Assembly: GCF_003443655.1 (NCBI RefSeq)
Contig: NZ_CP031941.1
Location: forward strand, 5,020,501 to 5,084,500
Direction of reading: 5' to 3'
From: Nostoc sphaeroides
Lineage (GTDB): Bacteria > Cyanobacteriota > Cyanobacteriia > Cyanobacteriales > Nostocaceae
Length of the DNA stretch: 64,000 nt
Below are positions 51,904-60,920 of the stretch, piece by piece (positions within the stretch are counted from its first letter, which is position 1; every line of letters begins with the position of its first letter). Below the pieces are notes generated by a model that saw only the letters and a program-made list of their open reading frames with translations, searched no databases and had not been told where the DNA came from. Made by a program: the position numbers and the translations under genes.

Positions 51904-53127
51904 TTAGATGGGGTTGAGAGCAACAGATAAATTCCAACCTCCTGCTTTCTTCACCATCTCTGCGGTGAGAACGCGTTGCCAAGTTAATTCTTTTGTAGTC
52001 TCATCCCAATGCCAGCGCAATAAATTAGCGGGTTGACTCTTGACAATTCCTGGTAAACCAATCGCTTTTCTAGGTGCATTAGTAGCTAGTAAAATTGCAC
52101 TTTCTACGTCACAAATTCCCCACTTCACCAAATTCTGTACTCCCACCAACAAAGGTAAAGTAGTCCCCGACAAAGTGCCATCGGACAGTCGTGCGGTACC
52201 CTTTTTAACTTCAATTTGCCGAATGTCCCAAGGATACAGGCCATCGGGTAGCCCCAGAGGTGCAAGGGCATCGCTGACGAGGAACAGCCCTTTTTCTTGA
52301 TAGCTAGCGCGAAGTAAAATTTGCAGCATTGTGGGCGAAACGTGTTCACCATCAGCAATAAAACCACACATTACATCAGGATGGGTAATTGCTGCCCCTA
52401 ATAATCCTGGTTCGCGGTGATGTAGTGCTGGCATGGCGTTGAAAGCATGAGTTACCATCGTTGCACCCTCCTCAAAGGCACGTTGCGCTTGGGCGGCTGT
52501 TGCTTGAGAATGTCCTAAACTGACAGTAATTCCCAGAGAACGCAAATATGGAATTACTTCACCAGTTAAATCTAACTCTGGTGCTAAGGTGATAACTTTC
52601 ACAACATGAGCATAATTACCCAAAACCCGCTTTACCTGATCAATTGTTAAGGGTAACAAATACTCTGCTGGGTGTGCGCCGCGCTTTTGGAAATTCAAAA
52701 ATGGGCCTTCTAGATGTACTCCCAGAATCTTCGCACCAGCTTGTTGACTGGGGATAACTTCAGCAATAATAGCAAGCGATCGCTGAATATTTTCGACTGA
52801 AGTTGTCACAAGTGTCGGTAAAAATTCATCTACCCCAACATTCCATAAAAATTGTGAGATTTTCTGGAGTATATGAGCATTTTCAGCCGCCAATTCGGGA
52901 AATGCCAAACCCAACGCACCGTTAATTTGCAAATCAACGCCGCCTAAAGAAATCCAGTCACCTGCTACATCTAGTAGGGAGGTACATCTGTGCATCTCTA
53001 CTGTACCCATTGGCAAGATTTGCTCAATTATGCCCTCTTGGTTAACCAAGAGCATCTGCAAATCTTTGTAACCTGGCACTCTAGCATTGATAATATCTAC
53101 AGGATTTTGTGTTGCTTGGGTCATCAC
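51904..53127 (-). CDS. nagA: N-acetylglucosamine-6-phosphate deacetylase
   Basis: A 407-residue amidohydrolase removing the acetyl group from GlcNAc-6-P in amino-sugar recycling. Seen: SLGGVDLQINGALGLAFP near residues 60-77 (the NagA-type D-x-Q-x-NG replaces HxH), VHLEGPFLNFQKRGAH near 142-157 (metal Glu), SLGHSQATAAQA near 203-214, VTHAFNAMPALHHREPG near 226-242, and VSDALAPLG near 282-290 (catalytic Asp). All metal and catalytic positions look intact. It lies alone, without nagB nearby. Confidence 0.9.
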   Translation of the reverse strand: MMTQATQNPVDIINARVPGYKDLQMLLVNQEGIIEQILPMGTVEMHRCTSLLDVAGDWISLGGVDLQINGALGLAFPELAAENAHILQKISQFLWNVGVDEFLPTLVTTSVENIQRSLAIIAEVIPSQQAGAKILGVHLEGPFLNFQKRGAHPAEYLLPLTIDQVKRVLGNYAHVVKVITLAPELDLTGEVIPYLRSLGITVSLGHSQATAAQAQRAFEEGATMVTHAFNAMPALHHREPGLLGAAITHPDVMCGFIADGEHVSPTMLQILLRASYQEKGLFLVSDALAPLGLPDGLYPWDIRQIEVKKGTARLSDGTLSGTTLPLLVGVQNLVKWGICDVESAILLATNAPRKAIGLPGIVKSQPANLLRWHWDETTKELTWQRVLTAEMVKKAGGWNLSVALNPI

Positions 53128-53295
53128 ACTGACGAGATATTGCTAAATCTGATTTTAGACGGAACCAATAAATATCAATAAATCAATTCAAACAACGCCA
53201 ATAGATGAGATGATAATTGGCATAACCTAGCTCAAATAATTTTTAATTTTTAATACTTCGACAAGCTCAGTACAAGTTTTTAATTTTTAATTATT
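53128..53295. other. Divergent nagA-purE intergenic region
   Basis: 168 bases with a TACTTCGACAAGCTCAGTAC repeat copy (~53252-53272) and an AATTTTTAATTTTTAAT run adjacent to the purE start. Confidence 0.45.
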
Positions 53296-53814
53296 ATGAC
53301 TCCCTTAGTTGCTATTATCATGGGCAGCGATTCCGATTTGCCCACCATGAAAGACGCGATCGCAGTTTGTGAAGAATTTGGCGTTGAGAGCGAAGTGGCG
53401 ATCGTTTCTGCTCATCGTACCCCAGAACGCATGGTGCAATATGCTCAACTTGCACACCAACGCGGTATTAAAGTAATTATTGCTGGTGCCGGTGGTGCTG
53501 CCCATCTGCCGGGAATGGTAGCGTCTTTAACTCCACTTCCTGTTATTGGTGTTCCTGTAGCCACTCGTAACTTACAGGGTGTGGATTCTTTGTATTCTAT
53601 TTTACAAATGCCTGCGGGTATTCCTGTAGCAACAGTGGCGATCGGTAATGCCAAAAATGCCGGACTTTTAGCAGTACAAATCCTCGCAACTCATCAACCA
53701 GAATTGCTAGAAAGAGTGCAACAATATCGCAAAACTTTATGTGAATCAGTAATTGCAAAGCAAGCAAAACTAGAAGAATTAGGCTATGAACAATATTTAC
53801 AGCAAATGTCTTAG
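53296..53814 (+). CDS. purE: 5-(carboxyamino)imidazole ribonucleotide mutase
   Basis: A 172-residue class I PurE catalysing N5-CAIR to CAIR in purine synthesis. Seen: [12 protein letters not shown] (residues 7-18), the catalytic-His segment [10 protein letters not shown] near 38-47, and [20 protein letters not shown] near 64-83. Length is typical. The start is unambiguous. Monocistronic. Confidence 0.95.
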   Translation: MTPLVAIIMGSDSDLPTMKDAIAVCEEFGVESEVAIVSAHRTPERMVQYAQLAHQRGIKVIIAGAGGAAHLPGMVASLTPLPVIGVPVATRNLQGVDSLYSILQMPAGIPVATVAIGNAKNAGLLAVQILATHQPELLERVQQYRKTLCESVIAKQAKLEELGYEQYLQQMS

Positions 53815-53816
53815 AT

Positions 53817-53848
53817 AATTCGTAATTCGTAATTCGTAATTCGTAATT
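53817..53848. repeat. AATTCGT tandem heptamers directly after purE
   Basis: Four copies of the heptamer also found at 42460-42492, beginning two bases after the purE stop codon region, then a C-rich low-complexity tract (53863-53915). Confidence 0.9.
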
Positions 53849-54067
53849 AGTTAAGAAAGATTAACAGCAGAGGGGAAAGAGCTAATTTTTTATTCTCCCC
53901 TCTGCCCCTCTGCCTCTTCCCAATGACCAATACTTCGACTTCGCTCAGTACAAGTGCCCAATGCCCAATGAAATTCTCAGATTGAAGCGATCGCTCCAGA
54001 ATCAAGGCAGCATTCTGAAGTATCTTGATTCTGAGGCCGTAGTCAAAAATTGAGAGCGACAACATCC

Positions 54068-54847
54068 ATGTGTCAATTGCTCGGAATGAATTGCAATGTT
54101 CCAACGGATATTTGCTTTTCTTTTGAAGGGTTTTCTGCACGGGGAGGAAAAACAGATGATCATAGCGATGGTTGGGGCATTGCTTTCTTTGAAGGAAAGG
54201 GATGTCGGATGTTTTTAGATGCCCAACCTTCTGTTGCTTCTCCTGTCGCAGAGTTTGTGCGGAGTTATGCCATCCACTCAACCCATGTCATAGCCCATAT
54301 CCGCAAAGCTACTCAGGGTGAAGTTGCCTTACACAACTGCCATCCTTTCCGCAGAGAATTGTGGGGTCAATATTGGGTGTTTGCCCACAACGGTAATTTG
54401 CCAAATTTTGAACCAGAAAATATGGGATTTTATCAAGCCGTAGGTGACACCGATAGCGAAAAAGCATTCTGTATGATGCTAGAAACATTGCGATCGCATT
54501 TCCCCCACGGTAAGCCTGACGTCAAGGAACTGTACTTTGTACTGCAAGAAATTACTGCTGTAATTGCAAAAGTGGGTATATTTAATTACTTATTATCTGA
54601 TGGAATCCACTTTTTTGCTTATTGTTCAACCAAACTCAGCTACATTGTCCGCCAAGCGCCCTTTGCAGCTGCCCATTTAATTGACCAAGACATGACTGTA
54701 GATTTTCGGGAGGTAACTACAGAACGCGATCGCGTCGCTGTCATTGCCACTACACCCCTGACTGACAACGAAGTTTGGACAAAAATTCAACCGGGAGAAT
54801 TACTAGTTTTTCAGGATGGTTTGCCCATGAAATATGCATTCAGTTAA
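54068..54847 (+). CDS. Class II glutamine amidotransferase (YafJ/GlxB-like)
   Basis: A 259-residue Ntn-type amidotransferase. Starting at ATG 54068 gives MCQLLGMNCNVPTDI, so that Cys2 becomes the N-terminal catalytic nucleophile after Met removal; an upstream frame (54050) adds six residues and would bury it, so 54068 is preferred. Seen: DDHSDGWGIAFFEGKGCRMF, AHIRKATQGEVALHNCHPFR and WVFAHNGNLPNFEPENMG with the glutaminase oxyanion Asn/Gly. No fused synthetase domain; the acceptor is unknown. Monocistronic; the 3' side carries repeats. Confidence 0.88.
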   Translation: MCQLLGMNCNVPTDICFSFEGFSARGGKTDDHSDGWGIAFFEGKGCRMFLDAQPSVASPVAEFVRSYAIHSTHVIAHIRKATQGEVALHNCHPFRRELWGQYWVFAHNGNLPNFEPENMGFYQAVGDTDSEKAFCMMLETLRSHFPHGKPDVKELYFVLQEITAVIAKVGIFNYLLSDGIHFFAYCSTKLSYIVRQAPFAAAHLIDQDMTVDFREVTTERDRVAVIATTPLTDNEVWTKIQPGELLVFQDGLPMKYAFS

Positions 54848-54963
54848 TAATAAGTAGTTAGTCGATTTATCCCATTTAGATATTTTCTAGATGGGTTTTA
54901 TTTTTCATGGTGTTCATATTAAGTAATTTTTAGTGTTGTGGCAAGCTTAAAATAGTGGATTAG

Positions 54964-55070
54964 ATATAGCAGTCCTAAATCATTTGTGAAAACTTCTCTT
55001 TCTTTTCTTGGCGCTCTTGGCGTCTTGGCGGTTCGTTAATTTTCACAACTCAAATAGGATTGCTATATAT
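54964..55070. mobile_element. MITE with ATATAGCARTCCTA terminal repeats
   Basis: The left end ATATAGCAGTCCTAAATC and the right end, reversed, ATATAGCAATCCTATTTG agree well; both continue into GTGAAAA. The interior carries TTGGCGTCTTGGCGGTTCGT, the reverse complement of the module inside the element at 51422-51533. A single further end copy lies at ~55177-55190. No target duplication is clear. Confidence 0.6.
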
Positions 55071-55217
55071 GTTGGGTTGCACTCCGCTCCACCCAACCTA
55101 CAATTTTTTTGCAACATTTTAGCTTTGCCACGTCACTACATTACTTAATTTTGTTCAGAAATTAAATAGGAATCCTATATAGCAATCCTATTTAATTTGC
55201 TTTTTACTGAGAGGCTC

Positions 55218-55250
55218 AGATCCCCGACTTCTTGAAGAAGTCGGGGATCT
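55218..55250. terminator. Perfect 33-base hairpin with T-run (dispersed repeat copy 2)
   Basis: Same sequence as 17748-17780 (AGATCCCCGACTTCTT and its exact reverse complement), here followed by TTTTTG, so it meets the definition of an intrinsic terminator. The similarity continues 20-25 bases on the left side (TTTACTGAGAGG-TCAG). Confidence 0.7.
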
Positions 55251-55503
55251 TTTTGTTGCAGATGTACATTACTTTTACAACTTACCAATTTAGATAATTT
55301 TCGCCCAACTTAGTTGTTAAAAAGTTATATAAAATACTGATTTTGTTGGTATAAAACTTATGTCTTTACACTGAAATACATCTATATTAATATAGTCAAG
55401 AAAACGCTGTAGATCTTGTTTAACAACAGTTGTGGATATTTCTGTTTACTGCAAACATCATTGCAGAAAATGTATTCCTAACAACATAAAATAAAATTAT
55501 CTG

Positions 55504-56268
55504 ATGAATGCTAGCCAATTACTGCTCCTCATTGCAATTTTCTTTCTCACAAGTGTCATAAGTGTCATTACAGGAAGCACTTCTTTAATTACCGTCCCTG
55601 TAATGTTGCAATTGAGTATTGAACCGCGTATTGCTCTTGCTACTAATATGTTGGCATTAACCTTTATGAGTGTTGGTGGTACATTGCCTTTTATTGGTAA
55701 AAAAGCAATTGACCGCAGTCGCTTGCCAATAATGATTTTCCTAACGCTTTTAGGCTCAATGATCGGTGCATTATTTGTTTTAGTTGTACCTTCAAAATTG
55801 ATGCCTCTAATTATCTCGATTTTGATGATTGTGGTTGCCGTGTTTTCAATCACCAATCAGAAAGCTGGAATCGTTTCAAGAATAGGGAAACCATCACCAA
55901 TAGCAGAAATTGGTGGATATGTGGCAACTTTTGTACTTGGTGTTTATGGTGGTTTCTTTAGTGGTGGCTATGTCACCATGCTCACAGCAGCTTATGTCAG
56001 CCTATTTCGGATGACATTTGTGCAGGCGATCGCAAACACAAAGTTTATCAACATTTTTTCTTCCCTAATTGCCACCATTATTTTCTTTACACAGGGAATA
56101 GTTGATTACAAACTAGGTATGATTTTGAGTGTTACTATGTTCATGGGTGGAATTGTTGGATCACGGCTTGCCCTCAGGCTCAGTAACATCTGGTTGCGGC
56201 GTATATTTCTCACTACAGTAATTGTCCTTGCACTTAAGACGTTAGTTGATTTTGTTGTACTGCGTTGA
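55504..56268 (+). CDS. TSUP-family (TauE/SafE) membrane transporter
   Basis: A 254-residue protein with eight hydrophobic segments and TSUP signatures TGSTSLITVPVMLQL near the N-terminus and VYGGFFSGGYVTMLTAAYVS in the second half. It is a third, distinct TSUP type in the window and lies 268 bases upstream of the sulfate ABC transporter operon on the same strand, which points to sulfite/sulfate or organosulfur handling (inference from position). Confidence 0.83.
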   Translation: MNASQLLLLIAIFFLTSVISVITGSTSLITVPVMLQLSIEPRIALATNMLALTFMSVGGTLPFIGKKAIDRSRLPIMIFLTLLGSMIGALFVLVVPSKLMPLIISILMIVVAVFSITNQKAGIVSRIGKPSPIAEIGGYVATFVLGVYGGFFSGGYVTMLTAAYVSLFRMTFVQAIANTKFINIFSSLIATIIFFTQGIVDYKLGMILSVTMFMGGIVGSRLALRLSNIWLRRIFLTTVIVLALKTLVDFVVLR

Positions 56269-56536
56269 GCGAAGCCGATAGAGTAGACCATCCTCAAAAA
56301 TTCGCTATTCCCTAGCAAGTTGCTTGATATATCAGGCAGCAAATTGTGATGACAACTTGATACTTTAAAGTAAAAGCATTTCTAATTCCTCACAGAACTG
56401 GTAAAATCACCATATTCTTGGTAAAGAATGTGAGGTTTATGGTGTTTGCAACTAGATACATATAATCATCCAGTATGATAAACACTATATAACTGTATTC
56501 CCATCAATTATTTGTAGATTTAGTGGAGGAAATGCA

Positions 56537-57679
56537 ATGAGTTTGTGGCAACGCCCACTGAAAAGATTACAAGCGATGGCTGAACATAGAACGTATCGGT
56601 TCAGACTAAATTCGCTTAGAGGCTTTGTATCACTCTTTTTGGTAGGGACTGTATTGAGTGTGGCGCTTGCTGCCTGCTCTGGTGGAACAGCGAGTAATTC
56701 TTCCTCTGAAACCCCTGCTGCCAGTCCTGTTGCTGCAACCAAGGATAATGTTGAACTAACTCTAGTTTCCTTTGCAGTTACTAAAGCGGCTCACGAAGCA
56801 ATTATTCCTAAATTTGTCGAACAGTGGAAGAAGGATCATAATCAAACTGTCGTCTTCAAGCAAAGCTATGGCGGATCTGGTTCCCAAACTCGCGCCGTTA
56901 TTGATGGTTTGGAAGCAGATGTTGTCCACTTGGCGCTAGCTGGAGACACCTCAAAGATTGAGAAGGCTGGATTGATTCAGCCAGGATGGGAGAAAGAAGT
57001 TCCCAACAATGGTATTGTTTCCAAATCAGTTGCAGCATTAGTCACCCGCCCAGGAAATCCGAAAAACATTAAAACCTGGGAAGATTTATCTAAAGACGGT
57101 ATAAAACTAATTACCGCCGATCCGAAAACATCAGGAGTTGCTCGCTGGAATTTCTTAGCTCTTTGGAATTCAGTGATTAAAACTGGTGGAGATGATGCGA
57201 AAGCGACTGAGTTTGTTACCAAAGTCTACAAAAATGTGCCTTTGTTGACTAAGGATGCTCGTGAAGCTACTGATGCCTTTTTCAAGCAGGGTCAAGGTGA
57301 TGCCCTGATTAACTATGAAAATGAGATTATCTTGGCAGAACAAAAGGGTGAAAAGTTGACAGCGATTATCCCTGATGTCAATATCTCCATCGATAATCCC
57401 ATCGCAGTGGTAGATAAAAATGTTGATAAGCACGGTACGCGTGAAGTTGCTGAAGGTTTTGTCAAATATCTATATACTCCAGAGGCTCAACAGGAGTTTG
57501 CAAAATTGGGATTCCGACCGGCGGATGATACTTTGACCCTAAGTAAAGAAGTTGCAGACAAATTTCCCAAGGTGAAAACTTTAGGTACAGTTGCAGACTT
57601 CGGCGGTTGGGATGGAATAAATAAGAAGTTCTTCGCTGATGGAGCTATTTTTGACCAGATTCAAGCCAAGAAAAAGTAA
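56537..57679 (+). CDS. sbpA: Sulfate ABC transporter, substrate-binding lipoprotein
   Basis: A 380-residue periplasmic sulfate/thiosulfate-binding protein. It has an N-terminal basic segment, a hydrophobic signal and a lipobox LSVALAAC (Cys near 47), then the SBP fold with VELTLVSFAVTKAAHEAIIP, VVFKQSYGGSGSQTRAVIDG (the S-Y-G-G-S-G-S-Q-T sulfate-site segment), GLEADVVHLALAGDTSKIEK, ADPKTSGVARWNFLALW and GDALINYENEIILAEQKGEK. A clear GGAGG Shine-Dalgarno sequence lies 8 bases before ATG 56537. It is the first gene of the sbpA-cysT-cysW set. Confidence 0.95.
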   Translation: MSLWQRPLKRLQAMAEHRTYRFRLNSLRGFVSLFLVGTVLSVALAACSGGTASNSSSETPAASPVAATKDNVELTLVSFAVTKAAHEAIIPKFVEQWKKDHNQTVVFKQSYGGSGSQTRAVIDGLEADVVHLALAGDTSKIEKAGLIQPGWEKEVPNNGIVSKSVAALVTRPGNPKNIKTWEDLSKDGIKLITADPKTSGVARWNFLALWNSVIKTGGDDAKATEFVTKVYKNVPLLTKDAREATDAFFKQGQGDALINYENEIILAEQKGEKLTAIIPDVNISIDNPIAVVDKNVDKHGTREVAEGFVKYLYTPEAQQEFAKLGFRPADDTLTLSKEVADKFPKVKTLGTVADFGGWDGINKKFFADGAIFDQIQAKKK

Positions 57680-57905
57680 TTAGTCATTTGTCATTTGTCA
57701 TTTGTCATTTGTTAATGGTCGGTAAACAAAAAGACCGACTAATGACGAAAAACTTCGGTCTTGCTGAATCGAGGTATGAATCTAGATATAGAGACGCAAA
57801 ATTTTGCGTCTCTACAAGGATTTTTAAATTACGCAAAATTATTTTTCATATCCCAATCAGCAACGCCAAAACTTCTTGTGAATTTTAGATTTTGAATTTT
57901 TGACT
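57680..57905. repeat. GTCATTT heptamers and a perfect palindrome between sbpA and cysT
   Basis: Four GTCATTT copies (57683-57712) follow the sbpA stop. A perfect 26-base palindrome TAGAGACGCAAAATTTTGCG.. lies at 57789-57814. The hairpin could weaken read-through from sbpA to cysT, giving more binding protein than permease. Confidence 0.8.
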
Positions 57906-58766
57906 ATGACAACTGTATCTCCCTCTCTGGAAGTTGAACGCAAAACACCGTTCTGGAAGAAATTGGGGCGGGTTCCTTGGACTTGGCGAATCACCATAGG
58001 ATACCTGACAGTGATGTTGTTTATCCCCATAATTGCCATGTTCCTGAAAGCGAGTACGGAACCTCCGGCGAGATTTTGGGCGATCGCAACCAGCGATGTA
58101 GCATTAGCAACTTATAATGTCACCTTTGTTACAGCAATATTTGCAGCCTTGCTCAATGGCGTATTTGGTACTCTAATTGCTTGGGTTTTAGTTCGCTACG
58201 ACTTCCCCTTAAAACGCGTGATTGATGCCACAGTAGATTTACCCTTTGCATTACCAACATCGGTAGCAGGGTTAACACTGGCAACAGTTTACAGCGATAA
58301 TGGTTGGATAGGTTCGCTACTAGCACCATTGGGAATTAAGGTATCCTTTACCCGCACAGGAGTTGCGGTAGCAATGATATTTATCTCGCTACCTTTTATC
58401 GTGAGAACTGTGCAACCCGTGCTTCAGGAAATGGAACGTGAAATTGAAGAAGCCTCTTGGTGTCTGGGTGCTTCTCAATGGCAGACCTTTTGGAAAGTGA
58501 TTTTGCCACCTCTATTTCCAACGATTTTGACTGGTGTTGCCTTGGGTTTCTCTCGTGCAGTTGGAGAGTATGGATCAACTGTAATTATCTCTTCCAATAC
58601 TCCTTATCAAGATTTAATCGCACCTGTACTGATTTTCCAGCGATTAGAGCAATATGACTATTCTGGTGCAACAGTAATTGGCATAGTTTTACTATCCATT
58701 TCATTGGTACTACTATTGGCAATTAATTTCTTACAAGCATGGGCAAGGCGATATGACAGTAGATAA
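57906..58766 (+). CDS. cysT: Sulfate ABC transporter permease CysT
   Basis: A 286-residue inner-membrane permease with six membrane helices. Seen: [20 protein letters not shown], the EAA loop [20 protein letters not shown] followed by [16 protein letters not shown], and [18 protein letters not shown]. Start at ATG 57906 (TTG 57900 is two codons earlier). The 3' end overlaps cysW by 14 bases, so they are translationally coupled. CysT forms a heterodimer with CysW. Confidence 0.95.
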   Translation: MTTVSPSLEVERKTPFWKKLGRVPWTWRITIGYLTVMLFIPIIAMFLKASTEPPARFWAIATSDVALATYNVTFVTAIFAALLNGVFGTLIAWVLVRYDFPLKRVIDATVDLPFALPTSVAGLTLATVYSDNGWIGSLLAPLGIKVSFTRTGVAVAMIFISLPFIVRTVQPVLQEMEREIEEASWCLGASQWQTFWKVILPPLFPTILTGVALGFSRAVGEYGSTVIISSNTPYQDLIAPVLIFQRLEQYDYSGATVIGIVLLSISLVLLLAINFLQAWARRYDSR

Positions 58767-59628
58767 GCCAAGTTTTCACTCATCTGCATCTGATACAGAT
58801 ATAGCCAAGCCGAAAGAGCAGAAAAGTTGGGTGCCAATACTTTTAATTGGTATAGCGATCGCCTATTTAGCCTTAGTTCAATATATCCCGGCAATTAACG
58901 TTTTTGTCCAAGCCTTCAGCAAAGGAGTTGGGCCATTTCTATCCAACCTGACACGACCGGCTTTTCTCCATGCTGCTTGGTTAACACTGTTATTAGCTGT
59001 GATTTCTCTACCTTTAAATACGGTATTTGGGCTATGTGCAGCGTGGGCGATCGCTCGTCATAAATTTCCCGGACGCGCCGTAGTTTTGAGCATTATTGAC
59101 TTGCCCTTTTCCATCTCCCCCGTAGTCGCAGGATTGATGATTGTGCTACTTTACGGACGCAATGGCTGGTTTGGCCCTTGGCTCCAGGCTCATGATATCA
59201 AGATAATCTTTGCCTTTCCAGGGATGGTACTGGCTACAGCCTTCGTGAGTATGCCCTTTGTGGCGCGGGAAGTCATTCCTGTTTTAGAGGAGTTTGGTAA
59301 GGATCAAGAAGAAGCTGCTAGAACTCTAGGTGCAAAAGATTGGCAGATATTTTGGCGCGTCACCTTGCCTAGTATCCGTTGGGGTTTACTCTACGGTTTA
59401 ATTTTGACCAATGCTAGAGCAATGGGTGAATTCGGCGCAGTTTCGGTGGTATCTGGCAACATTGGTGACCAAACCCAGAGTTTACCACTGTTTGTAGAAG
59501 ACGCTTACAAACAATATGAAACCGAAGCTGCCTTCTCTGCGGCTGTACTGTTAGCGTTGCTAGCAGTAGTAACCTTGGTGCTGAAGGAGATTCTGGAACG
59601 GAAAACCCGCATTAAAGATGTCGAATAG
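58753..59628 (+). CDS. cysW: Sulfate ABC transporter permease CysW
   Basis: A 291-residue permease with six membrane helices: the EAA loop [20 protein letters not shown] followed by [36 protein letters not shown] and [20 protein letters not shown]. The start overlaps cysT by 14 bases. In many cyanobacteria the ATPase gene cysA follows; here it does not, and the next gene (59872) encodes a NIL-domain protein. The CysA subunit must be encoded elsewhere. Confidence 0.95.
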   Translation: MTVDKPSFHSSASDTDIAKPKEQKSWVPILLIGIAIAYLALVQYIPAINVFVQAFSKGVGPFLSNLTRPAFLHAAWLTLLLAVISLPLNTVFGLCAAWAIARHKFPGRAVVLSIIDLPFSISPVVAGLMIVLLYGRNGWFGPWLQAHDIKIIFAFPGMVLATAFVSMPFVAREVIPVLEEFGKDQEEAARTLGAKDWQIFWRVTLPSIRWGLLYGLILTNARAMGEFGAVSVVSGNIGDQTQSLPLFVEDAYKQYETEAAFSAAVLLALLAVVTLVLKEILERKTRIKDVE

Positions 59629-59703
59629 AAAAATCAAGAGATTATAGTTATCCTTTGAATAGGCTACAAGCAAATCATGGGACATGGTACGATCTACTTA
59701 GTA

Positions 59704-59792
59704 GACATGTCCGAAAATGAATTGTTTTGACGTTGCAATGCAACGTCAAAACAAGGGTTTCAGGTAACACCTAATTAATTTCTGGAGATGTC
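59704..59792. mobile_element. 89-bp MITE with GACATSTCC ends and a large internal palindrome
   Basis: The ends GACATGTCCGAAAATGAATT and, reversed, GACATCTCCAGAAATTAATT match over 20 bases. TAGTA flanks both sides (59699-59703 and 59793-59797). The interior is a near-perfect palindrome: TTGTTTTGACGTTGCA (59722-59737), one base, and its exact reverse complement (59739-59754). It lies between cysW and the NIL-domain gene, where it could also act as a transcription terminator. Confidence 0.75.
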
Positions 59793-59871
59793 TAGTACCT
59801 ATCAGGAAATTACCATTAGGATTAAGAGTAGTTCTGTACCAATCCCGATCAGGAATTGAAATAACTCAGAT

Positions 59872-60138
59872 ATGGCTACTGACAATACACTTACCAATAA
59901 ACGGATTCGACTAAGAATTCCTAAGGATTATCACCAGGAACCTGTCATTTCTCGCTTGGTGTCTGACTATGGACTGACTGTGAATATCACGGCAGCGATT
60001 TTGGGAGCCAATGCTGTCGGAGATGGTTGGTTTGATCTTGAATTACAAGGAACAGATGCACAAATTCAAAGCGGGTTAACTTATCTCCGCGACTTGGAAT
60101 TGGAAGTCTGGGATGACACTAAAGCAAGCGATTGGTAA
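59872..60138 (+). CDS. Stand-alone NIL-domain protein
   Basis: An 88-residue protein that is almost entirely one NIL domain: IRLRIPKDYHQEPVISRLVS, DYGLTVNITAAILGANAV, GWFDLELQGTDAQIQSGLTY and LRDLELEVWD. It is very similar to each domain of the tandem NIL protein at 50702-51355. It follows the sulfate permease gene cysW by 243 bases (with a MITE between) on the same strand, in the place where cysA often sits, so a regulatory link to the sulfate transporter is suggested. Confidence 0.8.
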   Translation: MATDNTLTNKRIRLRIPKDYHQEPVISRLVSDYGLTVNITAAILGANAVGDGWFDLELQGTDAQIQSGLTYLRDLELEVWDDTKASDW

Positions 60139-60240
60139 TGTCTGTAAAATCAAGCGCAGGTGAAATTAAATTACTTTGAATATAAGCTTTTTAGCAATTT
60201 ACATTTCTTAATCTAGTTGTGTTTTTTAGCGCCCACCTAC

Positions 60241-60906
60241 TTATGCGTTGCCCAAAATGCTTGATAAGCACAAATAAACATCAACAACTGGCTGTTTCAG
60301 ATTTTCAGCTAAAGCTAGCAAAATCGCAACAGAGGCTTTGTTATCCAAGGTGTAACCAGCAATATGATCCTTTAACCGAATTGGACGCTTGCGATGCTTG
60401 CCGATTACCATTCTAGTTCCAGGTCGAATCCCAACTGTTTCTAATTCAGCAGATGTGAGCTTCGTTTCAATCCAGGCATTTTCCCACTTCACAGTAGTAT
60501 CTTCCTGCTGCACTTTCTGGGGCGATTCGTGAGAAACGTGGCGGGAACCAAAGCTGAGAATACCGCTAATGGTTTCGTTATCTCCCAGTAAATCTACAAC
60601 GCCTTCGCCATAAACCCACGGGAAAGAACCGCCGAGTTTGCTGACTTTGACACGACCTTCATCAGCGAGACTCTTGACAATTGCGCCAATTTCGTCTTTG
60701 TGTGCAGTGATGGCGATCGCTCGGTCTGCATTTTTCCCTGGAATCTTCGCAATAATATTATCGGCGCGATCGCACCAGACTTCCACACCCAGCGCCGCAA
60801 ATCGTTGCATCAGCAACTGGTTAATCTCAGCTTCTGCACCACTCGGAGAATGGTGCATGATTAATTCTTCAATAATTTGAAATAAGCGATCGTAATCCCA
60901 CATCAA
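60241..60906 (-). pseudogene. Truncated M42-family metallopeptidase (aminopeptidase FrvX-like)
   Basis: The first 221 residues match M42 peptidases: IEELIMHHSPSGAEAEINQL, ITAHKDEIGAIVKSLADEGR (metal-ligand His and Asp), LGGSFPWVYGEGVVDLLG, and RLKDHIAGYTLDNKASVAIL with the second metal-ligand Asp. The family normally continues ~130 more residues, including the catalytic GAIGA...EE segment and two further metal ligands. Here the sequence breaks after VVDVYLCL into SSILGNA and a stop, and no continuation is found downstream in any frame. The gene is 3'-truncated and the product is unlikely to be active. Confidence 0.72.
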
Positions 60907-60920
60907 TATAGTTAGTTAGT

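Larger units (their letters stand above)
54848..55503. other. Intergenic region with several mobile repeats
   Basis: Contains a hairpin (CATTTAGATATTTTCTAGATGG, ~54870) near the GATase stop, a MITE (54964-55070), a GTTGGGTTGCACTCC.../ACCCAACCTACAATTTTT partial copy of the 136-bp MITE interior, an ATATAGCAATCCTATTT end at ~55180, the repeated terminator hairpin (55218-55250), and the AT-rich promoter region of the TSUP gene. No gene. Confidence 0.55.
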
